Shown in pieces: positions 52,066 through 60,525 of a stretch of DNA of 64,000 nucleotides; the stretch's first letter is position 1; the number at the start of each line of letters is the position of its first letter. The notes under the pieces are model-generated. The model saw nothing but the letters and a program-made list of their open reading frames with translations, searched no databases and had not been told where the DNA came from. The stretch is from Anaerolineae bacterium (lineage in GTDB: Bacteria; Chloroflexota; Anaerolineae; Aggregatilineales; Phototrophicaceae): assembly GCA_022820665.1 (NCBI GenBank), contig JAJEFB010000025.1, forward strand, positions 1-64,000. Direction: 5' to 3'. The translations under genes were made by a program, and so were the position numbers.

Positions 52066-53310
52066 GTGTTCAGACGAATCCTCATCAACGTTCTTATAGT
52101 CTGCATCAGCTTGGCTTTGGCGCTGATGCTGCTGGAGGTCATTGTTCGCGTTGCGGGCACGGTCGACGCCGACGGTCAATTCTCCTTCCTGGGCTACACG
52201 CTCGAGCCCTACGCATTGCCGATAAATCGTCTTAAAGAAGGGATCGACGCTTATCTCCATAACGTGGATAGAGCGACTATTCTCTACGACAAGGGGACCG
52301 GATGGGCTTATCGACCGAATTCGCTGCGACATCAAGGCACGTTCACGGTCAACAGTTCCGGCCTGCGATCGCAACAGGAATACAGCAGAGAACCGCTCCC
52401 CGACACCCTGCGTATTGCCGCCTTTGGGGATTCCTATACCGCGGGGGACGACGTCAACGATGAGCAAGTTTGGACCAATCAAATCAAGCTCGCCCTTCAG
52501 CAGCAAGGCATTCGCGCGGAAGTGATGAACTTCGGCGTAGGCGGCTACGATATGGGGCAAGCCTTCCTGCGCTGGCGAGCGATCGGCCAGCAGTTTCAGC
52601 CCGACATCGTCATCTTTGGCTTTCAGCCGGAAAACCTCGATCGCAACGTCAACATGTTTCGGATTCTGTACATTCACGGACCCAGTATTCCGTTTTCCAA
52701 GCCACGCTTTATCGTCAACGACGGCAACCTGGAACTAATAAATGTGCCTGCTTTGCCGCCCGAGCAGATGGTTGCCACATTCGAAGCCTTCGCTACCCAT
52801 CCCTTAGCGGCTTACGAAGACTATTATCGTAGCCGGGACATCCTCTCGAAATGGTGGCTGAGCAGTCGATTAGCCGCATTCATTTACGAAGTGACGAAAG
52901 CGCAAGAGGGCGCCAGCGAGGCGGATTATGGACCCGCTTCCGAACGGGGCACGCTGGGCAAAGCCATTGTAGATGCCTTTGCAGCCGATGTGGCTGAGCG
53001 CAATGCAGATTTCTTCGTCGTGCATCTGCCCTTGCCTCAACACATGGCGCATATCCACAGAGGCGGGCAGTCGCCTTACCGCTACTTGCTGGAATACCTG
53101 CGTGAGACCTATCGCTATATCCCTTTCGACGAGTCACTGGGACCGGAATATATGGATGAGAGATACTGGGGACCGACCGGGCACTATGGAGCCGAGGTCG
53201 AGGCTCTGCTGGGGCAAACCGTCGCCCGGGCGATCTCAGCCTGCATTGAAGAGCAGAACTGCAGCCTCCAACGGTTTAATGATCCCGTGCAATTCGCCAT
53301 CGACAAATGA
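52066..53310 (+). CDS. SGNH/GDSL-family hydrolase, membrane-anchored
   Basis: A 414-residue protein with an N-terminal membrane anchor (ILINVLIVCISLALALMLLE, residues 5-24). The SGNH core follows: block I with nucleophile S123 in AFGDSYTAGDD, block II glycine in NFGVGGYDMGQAF, block III region VIFGFQPENLDRN (Asn present), and the terminal His in GHYGAEVEA. It probably removes acyl groups from a cell-envelope carbohydrate or lipid on the outer side (inference from the anchor). Starts with GTG at 52066, ribosome binding site AAGGACAGG. Confidence 0.85.
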   Translation: MFRRILINVLIVCISLALALMLLEVIVRVAGTVDADGQFSFLGYTLEPYALPINRLKEGIDAYLHNVDRATILYDKGTGWAYRPNSLRHQGTFTVNSSGLRSQQEYSREPLPDTLRIAAFGDSYTAGDDVNDEQVWTNQIKLALQQQGIRAEVMNFGVGGYDMGQAFLRWRAIGQQFQPDIVIFGFQPENLDRNVNMFRILYIHGPSIPFSKPRFIVNDGNLELINVPALPPEQMVATFEAFATHPLAAYEDYYRSRDILSKWWLSSRLAAFIYEVTKAQEGASEADYGPASERGTLGKAIVDAFAADVAERNADFFVVHLPLPQHMAHIHRGGQSPYRYLLEYLRETYRYIPFDESLGPEYMDERYWGPTGHYGAEVEALLGQTVARAISACIEEQNCSLQRFNDPVQFAIDK

Positions 53311-53423
53311 AGCGTCAAAGCCGGATAAGCGGCTGCCGCTTGATCCCGATTCCGCATAGTATAGCCCCGACGCGCATGATAGAATCGCAGCCACTAAAAG
53401 ACGAGTGAGGCTCTGCATCAGCC

Positions 53424-56400
53424 ATGCCAAATCACGATTTCTTGTTTCGCGGAGATATCGAGGAATTAGATCCGGACGTAGCCGAGTTGATTCGCCACGA
53501 GACGGCGCGGCAGCAGCAGAAACTGATCCTGATCCCGTCGGAAAGTACCGTGCCCTTCGCCGTTCGCCACGCCCTGAGTTCATCGTTCCACAATATCTAT
53601 GCGGAGGGATATCCCCTCGAAAAGACGCGCGCGATGGACCAGCAGGAGATTCTCGACTACGGCGAGCGCTTGCCGGAGTTTCGCCGGAACGCGGACCAGC
53701 GCTATTACAAAGGAACTGAATACGCCAATATCCTGGAATCCTTAGCGCGGCGGCGGGCGGCGGAAGTCTTCGCCGGCAACGGTTTGAACCCCGAAGACCT
53801 CTACGTCAACGTACAGCCGCTTTCCGGCGCCCCCGCCAATAACGCGGTATACACAGCGCTGCTTGATGTCGGCGATACCGTTATGGGCATGGACTTGATC
53901 ATGGGGGGCCACCTGACGCACGGCAGCCCGGTCAACCGCAGCGGCAAGTATTACAACATCGTCAGCTACACCATCAATCCGCAAACTGAACGGCTCGATT
54001 ACGACCAAATGATGGCTTTGGCGCGGGAACACAAGCCCCGCTTGATAATCGGTGGCTTCAGCAGTTATCCCTTCGCGCCGGACTGGCTGGCTTATCGCAA
54101 GATCGCTGACGAAGTTGGCGCCTATTTGCTCGCGGATGTGGCGCATGTCGCCGGCTTGATCGCCGCAGGCGCTTACCCGAACCCGGTGGGCATCGCCGAT
54201 GTGGTCAGTTTTACCGCGCACAAGACTTTGAACGGCCCGCGCGGCGCTGTGCTAATCACGCATAGCAAGCGATTGTCAAACCTGATCGATCGCGCAGTAT
54301 TTCCTGGCGAGCAAGGCGGACCGCATATCAATACCATGGCCGCGCTCGCGGTCGCCCTGCGCTTGGCGCAAACCGAGCAGTTCCATCAACTGCAGCGACA
54401 GACCGTGGTCAATGCCAAGCGCCTGGCGGACAAGCTCAGGTCGCGAGGCTTTCATTTCCCTCACGGCGGTACCGATACGCACTTGATGGTCTTGGATTGC
54501 GACTCCGTCGTCGGTCCTGATGGCACCCGTCTTAGCGGGGACATGGCTGCGCGGGTCTTGGACCTGGCTGGCATCGTCACCAACCGCCAGACGATTCCCG
54601 GCGACGCCTCCGCCTTGCGTCCTACTGGCATCCGCCTTGGAACGCCTTGGGTAACCCAGCGCGGATTCAGAGAGTCCGAGATCGACGCCCTGGGCGATAT
54701 CATTGCCGATGTCCTGGGAGCTTGCGTCCCATTCAGCCTTACCGGGCGCGTCCGGCCGCTGCCGCGCGCCAAAGTTGATTTCGATATCCTGCAATCCGCC
54801 AAGGTAAAAGCGCGCGACCTGGCTGCCAGCATCGGCATCGACAATGTCGCGAAAGCGGACGATTATCCGCACTTCTATTACCTGGCCGCCGAAGACGAGG
54901 TCAGTTGCCTTGAAATAAGCGTGGCGGGCGAGGCGGCAAAGGACTTCCTGCATATTGGCTTGACCAGCGACGTAGAAGCGCTGAAAGATGGCGAAAGTCA
55001 AGCGACGAACATCCTGGAAAAAGACGGATCAGCAATGGCGAGCGGCAGCGTCGCGCGGATCTCGGCTACTGACTATCGTCTCAGTTTGGCTGGTCGCGCC
55101 CTGCGAGCCGTCGCCTGGCTGCGCAGTTTGAGCGACGGCTACGCGCTCTTTGATGACAGCGACATCCACGCCAAGCTGCCGGGACCGGTAACCGTCGACG
55201 TTATCGGCGCGGGCGAGCCGCCGATGTTGGCTGGCACAGCTGGCTATGCCCCTAAGGCTTATTCTGTCGGCTGCAACGGCGAACATTTCTATTCGCCCAG
55301 GTCTGAAGCGCTTCCAAAATTCGAGCCTGACGTCGCCGCCGTCGACATGCTTCTGGAAACGCCTCTGCACAGTCTGCACGGCGAGTTGGGCGCAAAAATG
55401 GCGCCTTTCGCCGGCTACGATATGCCGCTCTGGTACAAGTCCGTCAGCGACGAGCACGCGGCCGTTCGGGAGGAGGCCGGCATCTTTGACGTGGCGCACA
55501 TGGGCGTCTTTGACGTCAAAGGTCCTGGCGCAGAGTTATTCCTCGATACGCTGACGACCAACGACGTCAAGCGACTGAAAGTCGGGGACTCGCACTATAC
55601 CTATTTTCTCGATGTCGACGGCATTCCGCTCGACGACCTTATGATCTATCGCCTGTCAGCGGAACATTTCCTGGTGGTAGTGAACGCCTCCAACAACGAC
55701 AAGATCTGGCAGTGGCTGAACGCGGTGATCAGGGGCGAAGTGATGATCGACCCGCGCGATCCGTCGCGGCGTATTGAAGGTACGGATCGCTTTGAGCTGC
55801 GGGATCTGCGAATGCGGCAGTGGGGGGACGAGCGCCGCGTCGATATCGCGCTGCAAGGTCCCAAGAGTCGCGACTATTTGCTGCAGCTTGGTGGGGACGC
55901 CGCCGACCAAGCCATGGTCAAGGGCTTGAAGTGGGCTGGCGTGGCGCAGGTGACGCTCGGCGGCATGGACCTGATCGTGTCGCGCACCGGCTATACGGGC
56001 GAGCGCGTCGCCTACGAACTCTTCGCGCACCCCGATCAAGCCGCGGAGCTCTTCCGCAGGCTGGTCGAGCTGGGCGTGACTCCCTGCGGCTTGGCGGCCC
56101 GCGACAGCTTGCGCACGGAGGCGGGCTTGCCCCTTTATGGATTCGAATTGGCCGGCGACCTCAACATGAATCCCGCCGATGCCGGGTTCGGCGCCTACGT
56201 CAAACTGTACAAGCCCTTCTTCGTCGGCAAAGGCGCTTTCATCGAGTATGAATCGCGACGGGGTGTTCAGGTCAGCCGCTTTCGGATGGACAACAAGGGA
56301 GCGCGTCCGGCGCACAACGGCGATCCCATTGTTAATGCTCGCGGACGCGTCGTCGGCATCGTGACCAGTTGTAATATCGATTCCGAGGGTTTTCAGTTGG

Positions 56401-56567
56401 GACAGGCTCTGATGCAAAAGGACTTCCGCAAGCGCGGCGTCAAACTTTCCGTCTTCGCGGGTTCCGCCAGGACCAAGGTCGCCAGCCTGGGCAATCTGTC
56501 CATTGGCAAGCGCGTTGCCATGCCGGAGCCAGTGACGATACTCTCCCGCTTCCCGAAGCGGAAGTAG
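53424..56567 (+). CDS. Fusion of serine hydroxymethyltransferase and glycine cleavage T protein (aminomethyltransferase)
   Basis: A 1047-residue bifunctional protein. Residues about 15-450 are SHMT, interconverting serine and glycine with tetrahydrofolate: YAEGYPLEKTRAMDQQEI-type active site entry, ADVAHVAGLIAAGAYPNP, and PLP lysine K267 in TAHKTLNGPRG. Residues about 643-1030 are GcvT, which takes the aminomethyl group from H protein and makes 5,10-methylene-THF: LHSLHGELGAKMAPFAGYDM, SRTGYTGERVAYELF and GLAARDSLRTEAGLPLYG. Joining the enzymes lets methylene-THF pass from T protein to SHMT, so two glycines can be turned into serine. The segment between (450-640) contains a degenerate GcvT-like repeat. 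gcvH-gcvPA-gcvPB lie 4-7 kb away on the other strand. Confidence 0.93.
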   Translation: MPNHDFLFRGDIEELDPDVAELIRHETARQQQKLILIPSESTVPFAVRHALSSSFHNIYAEGYPLEKTRAMDQQEILDYGERLPEFRRNADQRYYKGTEYANILESLARRRAAEVFAGNGLNPEDLYVNVQPLSGAPANNAVYTALLDVGDTVMGMDLIMGGHLTHGSPVNRSGKYYNIVSYTINPQTERLDYDQMMALAREHKPRLIIGGFSSYPFAPDWLAYRKIADEVGAYLLADVAHVAGLIAAGAYPNPVGIADVVSFTAHKTLNGPRGAVLITHSKRLSNLIDRAVFPGEQGGPHINTMAALAVALRLAQTEQFHQLQRQTVVNAKRLADKLRSRGFHFPHGGTDTHLMVLDCDSVVGPDGTRLSGDMAARVLDLAGIVTNRQTIPGDASALRPTGIRLGTPWVTQRGFRESEIDALGDIIADVLGACVPFSLTGRVRPLPRAKVDFDILQSAKVKARDLAASIGIDNVAKADDYPHFYYLAAEDEVSCLEISVAGEAAKDFLHIGLTSDVEALKDGESQATNILEKDGSAMASGSVARISATDYRLSLAGRALRAVAWLRSLSDGYALFDDSDIHAKLPGPVTVDVIGAGEPPMLAGTAGYAPKAYSVGCNGEHFYSPRSEALPKFEPDVAAVDMLLETPLHSLHGELGAKMAPFAGYDMPLWYKSVSDEHAAVREEAGIFDVAHMGVFDVKGPGAELFLDTLTTNDVKRLKVGDSHYTYFLDVDGIPLDDLMIYRLSAEHFLVVVNASNNDKIWQWLNAVIRGEVMIDPRDPSRRIEGTDRFELRDLRMRQWGDERRVDIALQGPKSRDYLLQLGGDAADQAMVKGLKWAGVAQVTLGGMDLIVSRTGYTGERVAYELFAHPDQAAELFRRLVELGVTPCGLAARDSLRTEAGLPLYGFELAGDLNMNPADAGFGAYVKLYKPFFVGKGAFIEYESRRGVQVSRFRMDNKGARPAHNGDPIVNARGRVVGIVTSCNIDSEGFQLGQALMQKDFRKRGVKLSVFAGSARTKVASLGNLSIGKRVAMPEPVTILSRFPKRK

Positions 56568-56586
56568 GCAAACTGATATCCCGAGT

Positions 56587-57690
56587 TTAGCTGTCTTCGT
56601 TGCGTTTGACGATGTCTATTATGCGATCGTGTTCGGCAAAGAGCACCAGCGTATCATCCGGGCTTATAACCAGTTCGCCGCGCGGATGCACCTCCGGCGC
56701 GGCTCGCCCGCGATGCAGCAAGACGATGTCTACGCCTTCATCGTTTTCCACAGCATCAATAGTTTTGCCCACCATGAACGACGCTTGACGCACGGTCAGC
56801 CGAATCAAATTGTAGGTCGTATTATCGATCTGAAGCGTTTGCTCGATATCGGTGACAGCCGCCCAGGCGAAGGCGGGCGCGACCAGGTCGGAAGCGCTCA
56901 TGACCTTGACGTTCTTGTCCGCGAAGATGCTTTCGATCTGTCTTTTGAGGCTGTCGTCCCACATACGCACTATCAGCGGAAATGACCTATTCATCTCCTG
57001 TTTCAGATATTGAACGCGCATGGTCGCTTCAAGGTTGATATGGTCGTCGGATGTGGCGACAATCACCGCTCTGGCGCGGCTCAAGCCGGCATTTTTTAGA
57101 ACGCTTTCAGTACGGGCGTCCCCCAGAATAAGCGGCACGTTGCCCGCCCGCAAGACGGCATCCGCCTCTTCCGAAGCGTGTAAATCCACCGCGACGACTT
57201 CAGTCCCCATCTGCAGCAATTCACGGATTATCCGCAAGCCGACATGTCCGATGCCCACCACAATCACGTGTTGTCGATATGTAGATGCCACAGCTACCTC
57301 CCAGGCGCTACGTCGTTGGTCGCGCATGAAAAACAGACGGACGAAATTCGCCGCGCCTTGACCGACAATATAAACTGCCAGCACCGGCTGTAAGTACCAG
57401 AATAGAATCAGATACGGTTCCGCCGGCACATCAACGGGCGCTTCCAGCACCATCAGCGCCAGCATGATATAGGGCATGTCGATCAACTCTAAGGGGTCAT
57501 TTGAGGAAAAACTGTTGTTCAGATAAGCGTAAATATATCCGCCAAGGAAGACCGACAAGAAAAACATGAACAAGGGACGGCGGAATTCGCGAACGAGCGC
57601 GCGCGTATCGCGCCATACCACGCGCAATGAGCGAAGATATCCTTGTCGGTCTTGTGCTCTCGCTGTATTCCCGCGCCGTCCCTCGCTCAC
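56587..57690 (-). CDS. Membrane protein with RCK/TrkA-type NAD-binding domain
   Basis: A 367-residue protein. Two hydrophobic segments (about 39-57 and 92-112) are followed by a cytoplasmic RCK_N Rossmann domain with VVGIGHVGLRIIRELL (145-160) and an RCK_C domain from about 285. The layout is that of prokaryotic K+ channels, but the pore loop between the segments (DMPYIMLALMVLEAPVDVPA) lacks the TVGYG filter, so ion conduction is doubtful. It may regulate a partner transporter, or be a degenerate channel. The start is a GTG at 57690 with GGGAGC before it. Confidence 0.82.
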   Translation of the reverse strand: MSEGRRGNTARAQDRQGYLRSLRVVWRDTRALVREFRRPLFMFFLSVFLGGYIYAYLNNSFSSNDPLELIDMPYIMLALMVLEAPVDVPAEPYLILFWYLQPVLAVYIVGQGAANFVRLFFMRDQRRSAWEVAVASTYRQHVIVVGIGHVGLRIIRELLQMGTEVVAVDLHASEEADAVLRAGNVPLILGDARTESVLKNAGLSRARAVIVATSDDHINLEATMRVQYLKQEMNRSFPLIVRMWDDSLKRQIESIFADKNVKVMSASDLVAPAFAWAAVTDIEQTLQIDNTTYNLIRLTVRQASFMVGKTIDAVENDEGVDIVLLHRGRAAPEVHPRGELVISPDDTLVLFAEHDRIIDIVKRNEDS

Positions 57691-57791
57691 TTGCGCTCCC
57701 TGTCCAGGAAACAGTTTCCGAAACCATTCCGTCGCTCAACTTGATGTGTCAAGCCTTCCACGCATTTGCGTGACTGGCGACAGTCATAGGC

Positions 57792-58715
57792 TCAAATCAC
57801 GCCGTTTTGCAGCAAGTAGATTAACAGCGACAGGGTGAAGGGGCAAATGAAGGAGCTTGTCAGGATGACACTCAGCGCGAGATCGCGGTCGGTGTCAAAC
57901 TCGGTCGCCAGCACAATCGTCATCACAGCGGTGGGCATGCCCGCCTGCAAAATGAAGGCGAAGCGCGCCGCGCCACTCAAGCCGAGCAACGACGCAAATG
58001 CAATTGCGATTGCCGGCGCCAGGAGCAAGCGAACCGCCGCGCTGAACGCGACCAGCGGGGGACGCTTCAACTCCCCGAATCCCCCAAGCTGCAAGCCTAG
58101 CAATACCAACATCATCGGTATGGCTGCATCCGCCAGCAATTGCGAGGTTCTGGACAGAGCTGGCGGCAACTCCGTGATGCCGATGCCCTTGAGCGCAAAA
58201 ACCAGCAGCAGCGCATAGACCGACGGCGTCCGCAGCACATTGGCAAGCGACTGTAGGACCGACGCTTTGCCGTTGGAAGAAATGTAAACGCCCAGGGTAT
58301 AGCCCGTTGTCGTTCCCGCCACGAATATGATCGCGGCATAACTCAGCGCCTCGGCGCCAAAGGCGAAACTGACTATCGACAAGCCGAAATTGCCTCCGTT
58401 AAAGGCGAAGGTGGAGACCAGGGTCGCGGCTTTTTCGGAAGCTTCGATTTTCCGCCAGCGCAGCGCGAGCAGGGAGATGCCGGTAATCGTCCAGAGCAGC
58501 AGCAAGGTACCGCCGTAAACACGAAAGAAATCGCCGCCGCTGATGTCGCGCGTGAAAAGGGCGTGAAATATCAAAGCCGGGGAGAAGACGTTGAACATCA
58601 TGCGCGATACCATGCGCGGGTCGACCGCGAAACGCCGGCGCAGGAAGAAGCCAACCCCGGCGATTGCGAGCACCGGGATCATGTTGTCGATGAAGATGTT
58701 TAGCAGTTCGTTCAC
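57792..58715 (-). CDS. AEC (auxin efflux carrier)-family transporter
   Basis: A 307-residue integral membrane protein of the AEC family, with about ten transmembrane segments and internal two-fold repeat. Visible are IFIDNMIPVLAIAGVGFFLR at the N terminus, FNVFSPALIFHALF near 42-55, and in the second half LADAAIPMMLVLLGLQLG near 190-207 and LQAGMPTAVMTIVLATEFD. Bacterial members export or import malonate, malate or amino acids; the substrate is unknown. The start is a GTG at 58715. Confidence 0.85.
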   Translation of the reverse strand: MNELLNIFIDNMIPVLAIAGVGFFLRRRFAVDPRMVSRMMFNVFSPALIFHALFTRDISGGDFFRVYGGTLLLLWTITGISLLALRWRKIEASEKAATLVSTFAFNGGNFGLSIVSFAFGAEALSYAAIIFVAGTTTGYTLGVYISSNGKASVLQSLANVLRTPSVYALLLVFALKGIGITELPPALSRTSQLLADAAIPMMLVLLGLQLGGFGELKRPPLVAFSAAVRLLLAPAIAIAFASLLGLSGAARFAFILQAGMPTAVMTIVLATEFDTDRDLALSVILTSSFICPFTLSLLIYLLQNGVI

Positions 58716-59001
58716 GAGACGATTCAGCTAGGCGGAGCGGACAGAACAGAACCGATAATAATTCGGTAGGTGCGAAAGGTGTAGGGGCGGCTTGAAGTTC
58801 GGCCGCCGACCAGCGCACCGATTCCTTTCAGTAGTTAACACGTCAACAATCTGGCGAAGCAACCTTCCTAAGCAGACTGGCAGATCCGCGATAATACCGG
58901 TTACCAATAACTTGGCCATATTTCAGTATTGACAGCTAAAACCTTTATAGTTACCTTAAAAGTAGAGTAATTTTGGAGGCAGAAAATGACGGGGGAATTC
59001 A

Positions 59002-59700
59002 ATGTCCAAAGATGAGCTTCGGAAGCAGATTTTAGTGAGGATGATCACTGAACACGATGGAGATATTCAGTCGATAAACCTCGCTGAGATTAGACGCGCG
59101 GCAGAGGATGAGGCCAAAGAAACAGAGCAGCGCGAGCAACGGAGGCGCTTGGCAGAGAGGGAAAAGGAAATCGGTGAACTTCTTGACCTTGCCGCTCGAA
59201 TGGAGCAAGTGGCGCACGACGATGAAGTTAGCTTTGTCCAGCTTCGAGAACAGGCTTGTCGAACGCTGTTTTTACGACTTACCGAAAGGCAACAAGGCAG
59301 CATCTTGAAGGCGCAGCAAGCATTGCGCTCACAAGCCACAACATTCATGGACCGCCCGACCTGGACCAAACAGCGCAAAACAGAACTGGACCAGAGCGTC
59401 AAACGTGGCCAATCTGGGATTTACGGCATGCGCCTGCGTCGGCGAGACGGTTCGAAAGATCCTGGGAAATATGCCGGGAAAGTGTGCCTCATTACCCGGC
59501 ATGGGTGGAATCCCGTCGTAATACCGGGCGGAATTGAGCAGTTCCTAAAAGAGCATGCCTTATGGGAAAAGTACCGGGATAAACTACCCCGGCACTCCAA
59601 ACCGGTCCCATTTAGGAAGACCGATCGGTTTGATATCGAATGGATTCGCTTGGCCGACGGTACTCGTTCACTGGTAAAGGTCACGACTTCGGAACGCTGA
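59002..59700 (+). CDS. Unknown protein, tandem paralogue 1
   Basis: A 232-residue protein. The N-terminal ~120 residues are highly charged, probably a coiled coil (EIRRAAEDEAKETEQREQRR). The C-terminal ~110 residues (from WTKQRKTELDQSVKRGQSG) are shared with the next gene: SGIYGMRLRRRDGSKDPGKY, AGKVCLITRHGWNPVVIPGG, EQFLKEHALWEKYRDKL and DRFDIEWIRLADGTRSLVKV. No known family was recognised. The gene lies 48 bases before its paralogue in a less GC-rich patch between an AEC transporter and the glycine decarboxylase genes, hinting at transfer. GGGGGA precedes the ATG. Confidence 0.7.
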   Translation: MSKDELRKQILVRMITEHDGDIQSINLAEIRRAAEDEAKETEQREQRRRLAEREKEIGELLDLAARMEQVAHDDEVSFVQLREQACRTLFLRLTERQQGSILKAQQALRSQATTFMDRPTWTKQRKTELDQSVKRGQSGIYGMRLRRRDGSKDPGKYAGKVCLITRHGWNPVVIPGGIEQFLKEHALWEKYRDKLPRHSKPVPFRKTDRFDIEWIRLADGTRSLVKVTTSER

Positions 59701-59747
59701 TACACACTAAATTCGCCAGCCAATAGACCAATTAAGGGGGGTTTGAC

Positions 59748-60422
59748 ATGGACAAGCAACTTGTAATTGAGATGGTTCAAGCAATTGGCGAGCTCGTTAT
59801 TGATTGCGAGCCATATTTTGGTGCAACAGCCTGCGCGGGAAAGCATGAGGCGATGGTGAGCATTGCCGCCGAACTCGAAGATTTTGTCGTAGACGAGCAC
59901 CTATCAGAATCGCCCACTGATAGCTCGACTGATGATGAATCGTCGCAGGATATCGCCGCTGATTTCGTTGCAGCATCGACAACCATTTCGACGGTTTCCA
60001 ACAGCTTCGAGTCACCCGTCGACACATGTGCTGAAGAGTATCCAGATTCCAATGGTTCGCGCACTACTAGACAAAAGTATCCGGCAAGCTGGCCACGAGA
60101 GCGAGTTGCTGAGTGGGATCCTGACATAAAGAGTGGAATCTCCGGCATAAGCGGTATGAGATTTCGCCCGAGAAATGGATACAAAGACCGCGGCAAATAT
60201 GCTGGTCAGATGCACTTAATGTCGACCCAGGGGCATAACCCGATCGCGGTTCAAGGCGGGATCGAAGTGGTACTTCGTGAACTTGGTATCTGGGACAGGT
60301 ACAAGAATAGCCCTCGATCACGTGACGGCAAGATCCTATTCGACAAGGATGATCAATTCCGTGTCGAATGGAAACGTCTGCCCTGCGGAACAAGATTGTT
60401 TGTCAGAGTTGTAAAACGGTAA
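59748..60422 (+). CDS. Unknown protein, tandem paralogue 2
   Basis: A 224-residue protein. The N-terminal ~110 residues are acidic and Ser/Thr-rich (SESPTDSSTDDESSQDIAAD) and unlike those of paralogue 1. The C-terminal ~105 residues are homologous: SGISGMRFRPRNGYKDRGKY, AGQMHLMSTQGHNPIAVQGG, IEVVLRELGIWDRYKNSPR and DQFRVEWKRLPCGTRLFVRV. Conserved Gly, Arg and Trp positions suggest a folded beta-alpha domain, possibly nucleic-acid binding (inference). AAGGGGGG stands before the ATG. A hairpin follows at 60472-60504. Confidence 0.7.
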   Translation: MDKQLVIEMVQAIGELVIDCEPYFGATACAGKHEAMVSIAAELEDFVVDEHLSESPTDSSTDDESSQDIAADFVAASTTISTVSNSFESPVDTCAEEYPDSNGSRTTRQKYPASWPRERVAEWDPDIKSGISGISGMRFRPRNGYKDRGKYAGQMHLMSTQGHNPIAVQGGIEVVLRELGIWDRYKNSPRSRDGKILFDKDDQFRVEWKRLPCGTRLFVRVVKR

Positions 60423-60471
60423 CCCAACTCCGCAGGTGAGGCTTCATATCGAAAATGTCAAAATTAGGGTT

Positions 60472-60504
60472 CGGTGGTGGCATCTCAGACTAATGTCACC
60501 ACCG
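60472..60504. terminator. Hairpin between convergent paralogue 2 and gcvPB
   Basis: CGGTGGTGGCAT (60472-60483) pairs with ATGTCACCACCG (60493-60504) with one wobble pair, around a 9-base loop. It lies between two convergent genes and probably ends both transcripts, though no T-run follows. Confidence 0.6.
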
Positions 60505-60525
60505 GAAAGTTGAATGGCGGGGTTT

